Assembly: GCA_016874095.1 (NCBI GenBank)
Contig: VGVH01000011.1
Coordinates: forward strand, 1 to 64,000
Source of the DNA: Gammaproteobacteria bacterium
Lineage (GTDB): Bacteria; Pseudomonadota; Gammaproteobacteria; Steroidobacterales; GCA-2729495
DNA length: 64,000 nucleotides
Direction of reading: 5' to 3'
The translations under genes were made by a program, and so were the position numbers. Shown one piece after another: positions 16,417-25,964 of this stretch (its first letter is position 1; the number at the start of each line of letters is the position of its first letter). The notes under the pieces were generated by a model. It made no database searches. It saw only the letters and a program-made list of their open reading frames with translations, and was not told the DNA's origin.

Positions 16417-17499
16417 ATGGGGACCGTGCGCAACAACCCCCGCCGCCTCGCGTGCACTGCGCTGCTACTCTTCGGCATGCAGCCGGGCCTGCTGCCTGCG
16501 GCAGAAACGGATGCCGGCACCGACACCGCGGTCGGCCCTCCTGCGGAGACCCCCGCCGAAGCGGCGCCGGATCCGGCCTGTGCTGTGACGGGGTCCGACG
16601 GCAGCGCGCTGGTCGATCGGATGCAGCAGCGCGTGTACCTGAGCGTCTGCAACAGCGCGCGCTGGTTCGACGGCCTGTTCGGCACTGGACGCTACGACCA
16701 GGACTCCCGCGGCACCTTTGGCCGGGTCGGTGTCTATCAGCTCTGGGACGACCGTGACGGCTTCGACGCGCGCTTGCGGCTGCGTGTGCGGGCTGACCTG
16801 CCGGCGCTCGAGAACCGCCTGCAACTCGTGTTCGGCCGCGCCGAGGATCGCGAGATCACCGAGGACACCGAGCCCGCAGCCGGCGGCGACCTGCCGGGCA
16901 ACTTCCGCGAAGTCGAGGACGAGTCATGGCTGCTCGGTCTCGGCTATTCGAATCAGGACCGCCTCGCCAACGGCTTCGATTTCGGCATCGGCGTGCGTCT
17001 GCGTTCGCCGATCGACCCCTACACGAAAGCGTCGTACCGCCACAATTTCCTGTTCAGCGACGCTACCGCACTGCGCGCGCGCCAGACCGTTTTCTGGCGT
17101 GACAGCCGCGGCTTCGGGGAGACGACAGAGCTCGATCTCGACTTCCTGCTCAGCCCGGAGCTGCTGCTGCGCTGGGACAATACCGTCACGCTCGCCGAGG
17201 ACGTGCGCCGCCCCGAATGGAATACCGGCCTCATCGCCTTCCAGAGCCTGGGGGATCGCCGCGCGCTGTCCTACACCGCGTTCGTGAGCGGCATCGCCAA
17301 CACCGACGTGCCCGTGCGCAACTACGGCGTCGAGTTGCGCTACCGCCGCAGCATCCTGCGCGACTGGCTGTTCATCGAAGGCCGCACCAGCCTCACCTGG
17401 CCGAGAGAACTGCCGGAGGAAGAACGCGAGTCCAATCCGGGCGTGGGCCTCGGCTTCGAGATGTATTTCGGCCGGGGGCCCCAGAGGGAGCTGCGCTAG
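16417..17499 (+). CDS. Putative outer-membrane beta-barrel protein
   Basis: A 360-residue protein with a likely signal peptide (about 1-30, ending LLPAAE) and an Ala/Pro/Glu-rich spacer. The body has alternating polar/hydrophobic strands, such as ARLRLRVRADLPALENRLQLVFG, SWLLGLGYSN, FDFGIGVRLRS and YGVELRYRRSIL, ending VGLGFEMYFGRG. The strand pattern suggests an outer-membrane barrel; I recognise no family. TACGAT 8 nt before the ATG may be a -10 box. Its TAG overlaps the stop of the convergent TPR gene (shared CTAG 17496-17499). Confidence 0.6.
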   Translation: MGTVRNNPRRLACTALLLFGMQPGLLPAAETDAGTDTAVGPPAETPAEAAPDPACAVTGSDGSALVDRMQQRVYLSVCNSARWFDGLFGTGRYDQDSRGTFGRVGVYQLWDDRDGFDARLRLRVRADLPALENRLQLVFGRAEDREITEDTEPAAGGDLPGNFREVEDESWLLGLGYSNQDRLANGFDFGIGVRLRSPIDPYTKASYRHNFLFSDATALRARQTVFWRDSRGFGETTELDLDFLLSPELLLRWDNTVTLAEDVRRPEWNTGLIAFQSLGDRRALSYTAFVSGIANTDVPVRNYGVELRYRRSILRDWLFIEGRTSLTWPRELPEEERESNPGVGLGFEMYFGRGPQRELR

Positions 17500-18929
17500 G
17501 CCGCAACGACATCGAACGCCACGCTCACCCGTGTTCCCGCTGCGGCGAACGGCAGCGTGCGGTGATGGAAGTAGGACGGAAACAGCACCAGCCGCCCGGC
17601 GATCGGCTCGACGGCGCGCCGCGGGGGCGCCGATGCGATCAGGAACCGCGGCGGCGGCGCACCGAATTCGATCCAGCCGGCCTGCCCCGCGCCCATGGCG
17701 GGCACATCGACGTAGCAGACGCCTGACAGCCAGGCTTCCGGGTGGATGTGCGGCAGCTGGTGACCCCCTGCGGTGAGCACCGTGGTCCAGGCGCGCAGGC
17801 TCCAATGCGCCGGGCCCTCGGCCATCGCCGGGTGCGCCGCAATGGCCGGCTTCAGCAGGGCCGCGAAAGCGGCAAGCGGCGGCGACGAGAGATCGAGCTC
17901 GCCGCTCTGCCGCCCGCCGCGTGTGGCCTTGCTGGCCGGACTGTCGACGAGGGACGGATCGGCGAGCAGGCCGGCCCCCAGTCCCAGGGGCAGCTCGACT
18001 GCGGACACGCTGACCGCGTGGTCGTGATCGACGAGCGCATCGGCAGCCGCGATATCACCTGCATCGCGCAGCGCGAAACCGAGCGCTGCGAGCACGTGGC
18101 GCTCGCCCGGATGGGTCGCGAGGAATTCGCCGGCGAGATCCAGGGCGTCCTGCCCGCGACCGGTGCCCGCGAGCAGGTTCAGGAGATCGGCTGTCGCGCG
18201 AGCGTTGTGCGGGTTGGCACGGCGCGCCGCACGGAGTGCATCCATCGCCGCGGCATGATCGGCGCACTGCGCTCGCGCGAAAGCGAGGCTGACCCAGGCG
18301 GAGTCGTCGTCCGGATTGCGGGCCACGGCGCCGTCGAGCACGGAGACAGCGGCAGCGAAGTCGCCGATGTCGCAGCAGACGGCGCCACGGGTAGCGAGCA
18401 GCTGGGGATGCGCGGGCGCGACGGCCAGGCCGGCGTCACATAGCACGAGGGCCTCCGTTCCGCGGCCGGTCTCCGCGAGCGCCTTGGCAAGATTGCAGCG
18501 CACGTCGATGTCGCCGGCGTCGAGCTGCAATGCGCGCTCCTCGAGCACGATCGCCTCGAGCAGGTGGCCGCGGTACTGGAGCAGTGCCCCGAGGTTGGCG
18601 AGCGCGCGACCGTGGTCCGGATCGCGGCCGAGCGCCGCGCGCAGGTCGGCCAGCGCACCGTCGAGGTCATGGGCCGCAAGCCGGGTCAGTGCCCGTTCGG
18701 CCAGCGGGGCCGCGTCGCCGGGCGCCGCCACCTCAGCGGCCCGGCCCAGCAACCTGCTCGAGGCATCCAGGTCCCCCCGCTCGCGGGCCAGAATCCCGCG
18801 CAGCCGCAGGGCCTGGACATCGCCAGGATCGGCCTCGACGGCGCGGCGGTAGAGCCGATCGGCATCCTCCAGCCGGCCGGCCCGGTGGGCGGCCATGGCC
18901 GCTTCCAGGGGGTGGGACACGCGGTGCAT
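17496..18929 (-). CDS. TPR-repeat protein with 2OG-Fe(II) oxygenase-like domain
   Basis: About 477 residues from MHRVSHPLEAAM, chosen because the first TPR starts there. Residues about 1-290 are TPR helices (AMAAHRAGRLEDADRLYRRAVEADPGD and further copies). The C-terminal ~200 residues match the putative 2OG-Fe(II) oxygenase family (PF13759): SLRAWTTVLTAGGHQLPHIHPEAWLSGVCYVDVP, then RLVLFPSYFHHRTLPF and RVSVAFDV, giving the HxH...H...R pattern. A protein hydroxylase role is a guess from the architecture. The two-domain form is known from other proteobacteria. Confidence 0.8.
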   Translation of the reverse strand: MHRVSHPLEAAMAAHRAGRLEDADRLYRRAVEADPGDVQALRLRGILARERGDLDASSRLLGRAAEVAAPGDAAPLAERALTRLAAHDLDGALADLRAALGRDPDHGRALANLGALLQYRGHLLEAIVLEERALQLDAGDIDVRCNLAKALAETGRGTEALVLCDAGLAVAPAHPQLLATRGAVCCDIGDFAAAVSVLDGAVARNPDDDSAWVSLAFARAQCADHAAAMDALRAARRANPHNARATADLLNLLAGTGRGQDALDLAGEFLATHPGERHVLAALGFALRDAGDIAAADALVDHDHAVSVSAVELPLGLGAGLLADPSLVDSPASKATRGGRQSGELDLSSPPLAAFAALLKPAIAAHPAMAEGPAHWSLRAWTTVLTAGGHQLPHIHPEAWLSGVCYVDVPAMGAGQAGWIEFGAPPPRFLIASAPPRRAVEPIAGRLVLFPSYFHHRTLPFAAAGTRVSVAFDVVAA

Positions 18930-19009
18930 CCAAGTCGGGGGATGGCTGCATCGTACAGGCAAAGGGCGGGATTGGCCCCGGCCCACCGGAAAATTCAAGG
19001 AGTCATAAC

Positions 19010-19108
19010 ATGGCGTTCCTGATCGAAACCCTGATGCCCGCCGCGCTGTTCGCGTCGGTGCTCTTCTTCATCTATTTCACCTGCGCGGAGATGCATTCCC
19101 ATGCCTGA
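19010..19108 (+). CDS. Small hydrophobic protein, 32 residues
   Basis: ATG 19010 has an AAGGAG ribosome site 7 nt upstream and encodes a 32-residue protein with one transmembrane helix (MPAALFASVLFFIYFTCA), ending EMHSHA. Third codon positions are almost all G or C, as in the neighbouring real genes, supporting coding. I know no homologue. The last 32 bp run antisense to the end of a decayed gene on the other strand (19077-19358). The helix and the short His-containing tail suggest a membrane microprotein. Confidence 0.5.
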   Translation: MAFLIETLMPAALFASVLFFIYFTCAEMHSHA

Positions 19109-19358
19109 AATCACCATCGAAAAGGACGGCGACCAAGTCACCGTCCTGCACGCGGTCGGTGAGGTCCATGCTGTACTGACTATCCGTGAGACGGAAGCTG
19201 TGCTTCTGCGTCTCGAGGCGCAGCTTGGCGAGATCGACGCTGTCGGGCAGCTGGTAGACGATGACTGCGCCCGAGGTCAGCGGCACGATCTTCACGCGCT
19301 CGTCGCCGTCGAACAGGCGCCGGTGCGCAATAAACAGTTTCTCGCCGGTCTAGAGCAT
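19077..19358 (-). pseudogene. Decayed gene of unknown function
   Basis: Reading leftward from ATG 19358 the frame has TAG as its third codon, then TGEKLFIAHRRLFDGDERVKIVPL and SGAVIVYQLPDSVDLAKLRLE through SMDLTDRV to TGA 19077-19079. Third positions are strongly G/C in this frame, so it is or was coding. A GTG within DERVKIV could start a shorter protein, but HRRLFDGDERV looks like a join between distant parts of a protein, suggesting an internal deletion as well as the early nonsense codon. I cannot name the family. It occupies the otherwise empty 322-bp interval before gcdH. Confidence 0.45.
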
Positions 19359-19430
19359 GTTGTCATAATGCCCGCGCGATCGGGGGTCGGCTGAGAACGC
19401 CGTCACATTTGGTACGGCGGAAAGACCGGT

Positions 19431-20615
19431 TTAGAAGAAGGCCTGGATGCCGGTCTGCGCCCGGCCAAGAATCAGGGCGTGCACGTCGTGCGTGCCTTCG
19501 TAGGTGTTGACGGTCTCGAGATTGGCAGCGTGGCGCATCACCTGGTACTCGCCGGTGATGCCGTTGCCACCGTGCATGTCACGCGACACGCGGGCGATGT
19601 CCAGTGCCTTGCCGCAATTGTTGCGCTTGATGAGCGAGATCGCCTCGGGCATCAGGTTTCCCTCGTCGATCAGCCGGCCGACACGCAGCGCGGCCTGCAG
19701 CCCGAGCGAGATCTCCGTCTGCATGTCGGCGAGCTTCTTCTGCACGAGCTGGGTCGCGGCCAGCGGCCGGCCGAACTGCTTGCGGCCCAGCGTGTATTCG
19801 CGCGCGGCGTGCCAGCAGAACTCCGCTGCGCCCATCGCGCCCCAGGCGATGCCGTAACGCGCACGGTTCAGGCAGCCGAAGGGCCCTGACAGGCCGCTCG
19901 CGTTCGGCAACAGGCTCTCCTCCGGCACGACCACCCCATCGAGCCCGATGTCGCCGGTGATCGACGCGCGCAACGACAGCTTGCCGTGGATCTTCTGCGC
20001 TGCCAGGCCCTTCATGCCCTTCTCGAGGATGAAGCCGCGGATCGCATCGTCGTGGGCGTCCGACTTCGCCCAGACCACGAACACATCGGCAATCGGCGAA
20101 TTGCTGATCCACATCTTCGAACCCGTGAGCCGGTAGCCATCGGCGACTTTCTCTGCGCGGGTGCGCATCCCGCCGGGATCGGAACCGAAGTCGGGCTCGG
20201 TCAGGCCGAAGCAGCCAACCCACTCGCCGGTGGCGAGTTTCGGCAGGTAGCGGCGCCGCTGCGCTTCGCTGCCGTAGGCGTGGATCGGATGCATGACGAG
20301 CGAGGTCTGCACGCTCATGGCCGAGCGGTAACCGGAGTCGACGCGCTCGATCTCGCGAGCCGCGAGCCCGTAGGCCACGTAGGAAAGCCCGGCGCCGCCG
20401 TACTCGGTCGGGATCGTCGTGCCGAGGATGCCGAGCGAACCCATGCCGGTCAGCACGTCGCGGTGAAACGTCTCTTTTTCGTAGGCCTCGATGATGCGCG
20501 GCTGCAACTCGGATTGCGCGAAGTTGCGCACCGAGTCGCGGATCATGCGCTCCTCGGCGCTGAGCTGCTCGTCGAGCCGGAACGGATCGTCCCAGGCGAA
20601 GGAACTGGCTGGCAT
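19431..20615 (-). CDS. gcdH: Glutaryl-CoA dehydrogenase
   Basis: A 394-residue acyl-CoA dehydrogenase-fold flavoprotein. GcdH-specific features include [22 protein letters not shown] at the N-terminus, [16 protein letters not shown], and the C-terminal [20 protein letters not shown] with catalytic Glu373. GcdH oxidatively decarboxylates glutaryl-CoA to crotonyl-CoA in lysine, hydroxylysine and tryptophan breakdown. The start at 20615 fits the family length. It diverges from an acetoacetyl-CoA ligase gene 59 bp away; with the hydroxylysine-type genes that follow, a lysine/hydroxylysine catabolic cluster is likely. Confidence 0.93.
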   Translation of the reverse strand: MPASSFAWDDPFRLDEQLSAEERMIRDSVRNFAQSELQPRIIEAYEKETFHRDVLTGMGSLGILGTTIPTEYGGAGLSYVAYGLAAREIERVDSGYRSAMSVQTSLVMHPIHAYGSEAQRRRYLPKLATGEWVGCFGLTEPDFGSDPGGMRTRAEKVADGYRLTGSKMWISNSPIADVFVVWAKSDAHDDAIRGFILEKGMKGLAAQKIHGKLSLRASITGDIGLDGVVVPEESLLPNASGLSGPFGCLNRARYGIAWGAMGAAEFCWHAAREYTLGRKQFGRPLAATQLVQKKLADMQTEISLGLQAALRVGRLIDEGNLMPEAISLIKRNNCGKALDIARVSRDMHGGNGITGEYQVMRHAANLETVNTYEGTHDVHALILGRAQTGIQAFF

Positions 20616-20674
20616 GGATTCGGAAGCTCCCGGGCCAATGTCGGGCCCGGCAGGAATTTTGGCACACTTGGCGC

Positions 20675-22612
20675 ATGAGCATACTGTGGCGGCCGGACGA
20701 AGCAGGCATTGCGCGGTCGCGACTGACGGCCTTTGCCCGCGACATGGCGACGCGACACGGCGCACCCACCGGCCAATTCGACGCACTCTGGCGCTGGACG
20801 CTGCGGCACCCGGCGGAGTTCTGGCGCGGGGTCGCGGATGCGACCGACGTCATCGCCACGCGGGGCTCCAGGCCGGTCCTGCAATTCCCGGAACGCATGC
20901 ACGGCGCCCTGTGGTTCGAGGACTGGCGGCTCAACTTTGCCGAGAACCTGCTCCGGCGGCGGGACTCCCATCCGGTGGTCGTTGCACTCGACGAGAGCGG
21001 CCGGCGGCGCGAGCTGTCCGGCGAGGAACTTGCCGACGAGACCGCACGGATTGCCGCCGCGCTGCGCGCACTCGGCGTCGGCCCGGGCGACCGCGTTGCC
21101 GGCTACCTGCCGAACATCCCGGAAGCCGTCATCGCCATGCTCGCGACCACCAGCATCGGCGCCGTGTGGTCGTCATGTTCGCCTGACTTCGGGCTCGCCG
21201 GCGCGCTGGACCGCTTCGGGCAGATCGCGCCGAAGGTCCTGATCGCAGCCGACGGCTATCGTTACGGCGGGCGAGCACACGACTCGCTGGCGACCGCGGC
21301 CGCGCTGCTGGCGCAGCTGCCAGGCCTGCGCGCGCTCATCGTCGGCAACCTCCTGCCGGTGCCGGATCTCGCTGCAGTGCCCGGCGCGCTGTCCTGGGAC
21401 GCGTTTCCGAGCCAGACCGGGCTTGCCTTCACCGACATGCCCTTCAACGCACCGCTTTACGTGCTCTACTCCTCCGGCACCACCGGCAAGCCGAAGTGCA
21501 TAGTGCATGGCGCCGGCGGAACACTCCTCCAGCACCGCAAGGAACACGCGCTGCACGTCGACCTCCGTGCGGACGACGTCATCTTCTGGTTCACCACTAC
21601 CGGCTGGATGATGTGGAACTGGCTGGTGTCGGCCCTCGCCGAGGGCAGCACCATCGTGCTCTACGACGGCTCGCCCACGACGCCCGACGAGGGCGTGCTG
21701 TGGCGGCTCGCTGAGCGCGAGGAGGTGACCGTATTCGGCACGAGCCCGCGTTACCTCGCTGCGATCGAGAAAGCCGGCTACCACCCGGGCCGGCGTCACA
21801 ACCTCGCACGCCTGCGCAGCGTGCTGTCCACCGGCGCGCCGCTCGCGCCCGCGCAATTCGACTTCGTCTACAGCGCGGTGAAACCTGACGTGACGCTCGC
21901 CTCCATGTCCGGCGGTACGGACATCGTCTCCTGCTTCGTGCTCGGCAACCCCTGGCAGCCGGTAACCCGGGGCGAGATCCAGGGCCCCGGCCTCGGCATG
22001 GCGGTGGACGTGGTGAACGATGCCGGGGATGCGGTCACAGGCGAACCGGGGGAACTCGTCTGTCGCGCGCCCTTCCCGTCCATGCCGCTCGGCTTCTTCG
22101 GCGACCACGACGGCAGTCGCTACCGCGCGGCTTATTTCGAGCGCTTCCCGGGCCTGTGGCACCACGGTGATTACGCGACGCGCACTCCAGGTGGCGGCTA
22201 CGTGATCAGCGGCCGCTCCGACACCGTGCTCAATCCCGGCGGCGTGCGCATCGGCACCGCCGAGATCTACCGGATCGTCGATGCACTCGACGAGGTGCAG
22301 GAAAGCGTCGCCGTCGGCCAGGACTGGCAGGGTGACGTGCGCATCGTGCTCTTCGTCCGGCTGAAGCCGGACTGCACGCTGGACGAGGCGCTCGCGGCGC
22401 GCATCCGCGATGCGCTCCGGCGCAACGCCTCGCCGCGGCACGTGCCCGCGAAGATCCTCGCGGTCAGTGATATCCCGCGCACGTTGAGCGGCAAGCTCTC
22501 CGAAGCCGCGGTACGCGAGGCAGTCCACGGACGGCCGGTAAAGCATTCCGACGCACTCGCCAACCCCGGAGCGCTCGATGAGTTCCGCGACCGCTCTGAA
22601 CTGGCTTCGTAA
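20675..22612 (+). CDS. aacS: Acetoacetate--CoA ligase
   Basis: A 645-residue ANL-superfamily enzyme. The AMP-binding motif [11 protein letters not shown] is at about residues 263-273, with [29 protein letters not shown], and the C-terminal [22 protein letters not shown] carrying the catalytic Lys. The N-terminal [17 protein letters not shown] and total length fit acetoacetyl-CoA synthetase, distinguishing it from shorter acetyl-CoA synthetases. It activates acetoacetate, feeding C4 units to thiolase, and is consistent with the adjacent glutaryl-CoA route. Confidence 0.9.
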   Translation: MSILWRPDEAGIARSRLTAFARDMATRHGAPTGQFDALWRWTLRHPAEFWRGVADATDVIATRGSRPVLQFPERMHGALWFEDWRLNFAENLLRRRDSHPVVVALDESGRRRELSGEELADETARIAAALRALGVGPGDRVAGYLPNIPEAVIAMLATTSIGAVWSSCSPDFGLAGALDRFGQIAPKVLIAADGYRYGGRAHDSLATAAALLAQLPGLRALIVGNLLPVPDLAAVPGALSWDAFPSQTGLAFTDMPFNAPLYVLYSSGTTGKPKCIVHGAGGTLLQHRKEHALHVDLRADDVIFWFTTTGWMMWNWLVSALAEGSTIVLYDGSPTTPDEGVLWRLAEREEVTVFGTSPRYLAAIEKAGYHPGRRHNLARLRSVLSTGAPLAPAQFDFVYSAVKPDVTLASMSGGTDIVSCFVLGNPWQPVTRGEIQGPGLGMAVDVVNDAGDAVTGEPGELVCRAPFPSMPLGFFGDHDGSRYRAAYFERFPGLWHHGDYATRTPGGGYVISGRSDTVLNPGGVRIGTAEIYRIVDALDEVQESVAVGQDWQGDVRIVLFVRLKPDCTLDEALAARIRDALRRNASPRHVPAKILAVSDIPRTLSGKLSEAAVREAVHGRPVKHSDALANPGALDEFRDRSELAS

Positions 22613-22687
22613 CCGTGATTTCGGGCTTGTCTAGTCCGACAGGCTTGTCCATGATCGGCTGACCGGCACCGGACCGGGGAGTCGCTG

Positions 22688-22789
22688 ATGTCCGCTGTCA
22701 TGTATATGCACAAGCTCATGGAACGAGACGTGGTCCAGGACAAGTTCGCGCCTTGCCACGAGCGTGCCATGGCGCGGTTCCGCCTCTAG
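22688..22789 (+). CDS. Possible 33-residue small protein
   Basis: ATG 22688 follows a GGGGAG sequence and encodes MSAVMYMHKLMERDVVQDKF and 13 further residues, ending at TAG 22787-22789. The stop is immediately followed by the GTG start of the kinase gene (TAGGTG). It could be a translated leader peptide or the remnant of a longer gene. No homologue comes to mind. Confidence 0.3.
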   Translation: MSAVMYMHKLMERDVVQDKFAPCHERAMARFRL

Positions 22790-23773
22790 GTGTCAGGCGC
22801 TGCCGAGTGGTCGGCTGCCGCCGAAGCAGTAACGCCGGACGCAGCGGCTGACATCACCCGCCGCTCGTTCGGGATCGCCGCACGGGCTACAGCGCTCGCA
22901 AGCGAACGCGACCACAACTTCGCCATCGAGACAGAAGCCGGCGAGCGCTGGGTGCTCAAGCTGACACATCCGGCGGAACGTCGCGAATTCACGCTCTGGC
23001 AGACCGAGGCGCTCACCCAGGCAGCGCGCAGGTCGCCCGGTCTGCCCCTGCCGCGGCTCGGGCCGGCCACGGATGGCCGGCCCTGGGCGGAGGTCGTCGC
23101 GACACCAGGTGCTGCACCGCGAATCGCGCGGCTCATGACGCTGCTGCCCGGCGTGCCGCTGCACCGCGCGCCACCACACCCGCGGCAACGTGCTGCGATC
23201 GGCGCAGCCCTTGCCTGCCTGCATGGCGCACTGGCCGAACTCGACACGGCGCCGGCACCGTCAGACCTGCTCTGGGATCTCCGCCGCGCACCGAAGCTGC
23301 GCGTATACCTGCCGAATCTGGCGGATGCCGCGCTGCGATCACAGGTCGCGGCCACGTTCGACCGGCTTGAGCGCGACACGCTGCCCGCGCTCGCCCGGCT
23401 GCCGGTGCAGGCGATCCACAACGACTTCCAGCCCTGGAACCTGCTGGTCGACGCAGCCGATGCGGGTCGAATCAGCGGCATCATCGACTTCGGCGACATG
23501 GTGGCTGCACCGCCGGTGATGGACCTTGCCGTGGCCTGCGCGTATCACGTCGGTGACATCGAAGCGGTGATCGCCGGATACGAGTCGCTGCGTCCGCTCA
23601 GCGCGGCGGAGCAAGCCCTGGTCATGCCGCTCGTCGCCGGCCGACTGGCCATGACGCTAGCCATTACCGCGTGGCGTGCGGGCCTGCACCCGGAGAATGC
23701 CACCTACATCCTGCGGAACGCAGCGGCAGCGCGAACGGGCCTCGAGCAGATTCTCGCTGCCGGACAGATCTAG
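22790..23773 (+). CDS. APH-fold kinase, possible hydroxylysine kinase
   Basis: A 327-residue aminoglycoside-phosphotransferase-fold kinase starting at GTG 22790, with no gap after the small reading frame. Catalytic HNDFQPWN (His210, Asp212, Asn217) and metal-binding DFGD (Asp233) are intact. Next to it is a class III PLP enzyme. Such pairs include 5-hydroxylysine kinase with 5-phosphohydroxylysine phospho-lyase and the analogous phosphoethanolamine enzymes. The nearby gcdH favours an amino-acid rather than an antibiotic substrate; the exact substrate is inferred. Confidence 0.75.
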   Translation: MSGAAEWSAAAEAVTPDAAADITRRSFGIAARATALASERDHNFAIETEAGERWVLKLTHPAERREFTLWQTEALTQAARRSPGLPLPRLGPATDGRPWAEVVATPGAAPRIARLMTLLPGVPLHRAPPHPRQRAAIGAALACLHGALAELDTAPAPSDLLWDLRRAPKLRVYLPNLADAALRSQVAATFDRLERDTLPALARLPVQAIHNDFQPWNLLVDAADAGRISGIIDFGDMVAAPPVMDLAVACAYHVGDIEAVIAGYESLRPLSAAEQALVMPLVAGRLAMTLAITAWRAGLHPENATYILRNAAAARTGLEQILAAGQI

Positions 23774-23798
23774 GTCCATTTCTCGTATCCTGTCGTCC

Positions 23799-25109
23799 AT
23801 GTCCATGACCAATGCCTTCCAGCCGGGCCAGGCGAGCCTGAGCGAGGCCGAGCAGAAGATGATCGAGAGGCGGGAGCGCCTGCTGGGTCCCGCCTACCGC
23901 TTGTTCTACGAGCATCCGCTGCACATCGTGCGGGGCGAGGGCGTGTGGCTCTACGACGCGGACGGCCGCCGCTACCTCGACGCCTACAACAACGTCGCCG
24001 GCGTCGGGCACTGTCATCCGCGCGTCCTGAAGGCGTTGGCGGAGCAGGCTGGGCTGCTCAACACGCACACCCGCTACCTGCACGAGAAGCTGCTCGTGTA
24101 CGCCAAAGCGCTCCTCGCAACGATGCCGGGCACGGAGCGCCAGGCGATGTTCACCACCAGCGGCAGCGAGGCGAACGATCTCGCCTGCCGGATCGCGCAA
24201 CTCGCCACTGGCGGATCCGAATTCATCGCGACGAAGCTCGCCTACCACGGCGGCACTCACCTGATCGCCGGACTGTCGCCATCCCTCGGACCACATGCGG
24301 CGAAGGGACCGAATGCCTGGCTGGTGGATGCACCCGATGGCTATCGCAGGAGCGCCGACGTCGGCGCCGAATTCGCGACCGGCGTGAAGGCGGCTCTGGA
24401 GGGAATGCGGAATGCCGGCCGGCGGCCGGCAGCACTGATCGTCGACACGGTGTTTTCGAGCGACGGCGTGTTCACCGATCCCGCCGGATTTCTACGCGAC
24501 GCGGTAGACGCCGTGCGCACCGCCGGTGGCCTCTACATCGCCGACGAAGTGCAGGCCGGATTCGGCCGCACGGGCAGCCACTGGTGGGGCTGGCAGCGCC
24601 ATGCCCTCTCGCCGGACATCATCACGATGGGCAAGCCGATGGGTGCCGGCTACCCGATGGCCGGGCTGGCCGCGCGGCCGCCGCTGCTGGAAGGCATCGG
24701 GCGCTCGCGCTACTTCAGCACCTTCGGCGGCAATCCCGTCGCAGCCGCGGTCGGCCAGGCCGTGCTCGACATCATCCGCGACGAGGGACTTATCGCCAAC
24801 GCAGGCGCGATCGGCGAAGCGCTGCTCGACGGCCTGCGCCAGCTCGCTTCGATACACGACCTCGTCGGCGACGTGCGCGGCGCCGGACTGTTCATCGGCG
24901 TCGAACTCGTCAGCGATCGCCGCTCGAAGGCCCCGGCCGGTACGGCTGCAACGCGCGTCGTCAACGCACTGCGCGAACGGGGCGTATTGATAAGCTCCTG
25001 CGGCCCGGGCGCCAACGTGCTCAAGATCCGGCCGCCGCTCTGTTTCACCGGCGAGCATGCCGGAATCCTGCTGGCGGAACTCGACACCGTTCTCGGCACG
25101 CTCAACTGA
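23799..25109 (+). CDS. Class III PLP aminotransferase or phospho-lyase
   Basis: A 436-residue fold-type I PLP enzyme. GEGVWLYDADGRRYLDAYNNVAGVGHCHP, SGSEANDLACR, DEVQAGFGRTG, and Lys279 in TMGKPMGAGYPM as the Schiff-base lysine. The KPMG motif and AYHGGTHLIAGLSPS resemble phospho-lyases (AGXT2L group), which occur beside APH-type kinases, rather than ornithine/acetylornithine transaminases. It starts 25 bp after the kinase. The proposed reaction, elimination of phosphate and ammonia from 5-phosphohydroxylysine to 2-aminoadipate semialdehyde, is inference from context. Confidence 0.8.
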   Translation: MSMTNAFQPGQASLSEAEQKMIERRERLLGPAYRLFYEHPLHIVRGEGVWLYDADGRRYLDAYNNVAGVGHCHPRVLKALAEQAGLLNTHTRYLHEKLLVYAKALLATMPGTERQAMFTTSGSEANDLACRIAQLATGGSEFIATKLAYHGGTHLIAGLSPSLGPHAAKGPNAWLVDAPDGYRRSADVGAEFATGVKAALEGMRNAGRRPAALIVDTVFSSDGVFTDPAGFLRDAVDAVRTAGGLYIADEVQAGFGRTGSHWWGWQRHALSPDIITMGKPMGAGYPMAGLAARPPLLEGIGRSRYFSTFGGNPVAAAVGQAVLDIIRDEGLIANAGAIGEALLDGLRQLASIHDLVGDVRGAGLFIGVELVSDRRSKAPAGTAATRVVNALRERGVLISSCGPGANVLKIRPPLCFTGEHAGILLAELDTVLGTLN

Positions 25110-25121
25110 GGTAGACGTCCA

Positions 25122-25964
25122 ATGCGCTTCACCGGCACCGACACCTACGTTGCCACCGACGACCTGATGATGGCGGTCAACGCCGCCGTCACGCTCGAGC
25201 GGCCGCTGCTCATCAAAGGCGAACCCGGCACCGGCAAGACCCTGCTCGCCGTCGAGGTGGCGAAGGCACTCGGGCGGCCGCTGCTCCAGTGGCACGTGAA
25301 ATCCACGTCGAAGGCGCAGCAGGGCCTGTATGAATACGACGCCGTATCGCGCCTGCGCGATTCACAGCTCGGCGATGCGCGCGTGCAGGACATCGCGCAT
25401 TACATCAAGCGTGGTCCGCTATGGGAGGCGTTCGACTCGGCTGCGCCCGCGGTCCTGCTCATCGACGAGATAGACAAGGCGGACATCGAGTTCCCGAACG
25501 ACCTCCTGCGCGAGCTCGATCGCATGGAATTCCATGTCTACGAAACACAGCAGCTCGTGAAAGCGCGGCACCGTCCCGCGATCATCATCACCAGCAACAA
25601 CGAGAAGGAGCTGCCCGACGCGTTCCTGCGCCGCTGCTTCTTCCACTACATCCGCTTTCCCGACCGCGAGACCATGGAGCGCATCGTCGGCGTGCACTTC
25701 CCCGGACTGAAGAAGAACCTGCTGGCTCAGGCGCTGACTGCCTTCTTTGCCATCCGCGAGGTGCCGGGACTCAAGAAAAAGCCCTCGACGTCGGAACTGC
25801 TCGACTGGCTGAAGCTGCTCGTCGCCGAGGACATCCCGCCCGAGGCGCTGCACAACCCCGAGACGGGCAAGATCATCCCGCCGCTGCACGGGGCGCTGCT
25901 CAAGAACGAGCAGGACGTGCATTTGTTCGAGCGCCTGGTGTTCATGTCACGCCGGAATGCTTAA
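25122..25964 (+). CDS. MoxR-family AAA+ ATPase
   Basis: A 280-residue protein. Walker A GEPGTGKT at 33-40, Walker B LLIDEIDKAD near 113-121, sensor region TSNNEKELPDAFLRRC. MoxR ATPases are chaperones acting with a VWA partner in metal-cofactor insertion or complex assembly. The gene overlaps the start of the VWA gene by 8 bp, so they form one unit. It starts 12 bp after the class III enzyme and is likely in the same operon. The client is not identifiable here. Confidence 0.9.
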   Translation: MRFTGTDTYVATDDLMMAVNAAVTLERPLLIKGEPGTGKTLLAVEVAKALGRPLLQWHVKSTSKAQQGLYEYDAVSRLRDSQLGDARVQDIAHYIKRGPLWEAFDSAAPAVLLIDEIDKADIEFPNDLLRELDRMEFHVYETQQLVKARHRPAIIITSNNEKELPDAFLRRCFFHYIRFPDRETMERIVGVHFPGLKKNLLAQALTAFFAIREVPGLKKKPSTSELLDWLKLLVAEDIPPEALHNPETGKIIPPLHGALLKNEQDVHLFERLVFMSRRNA

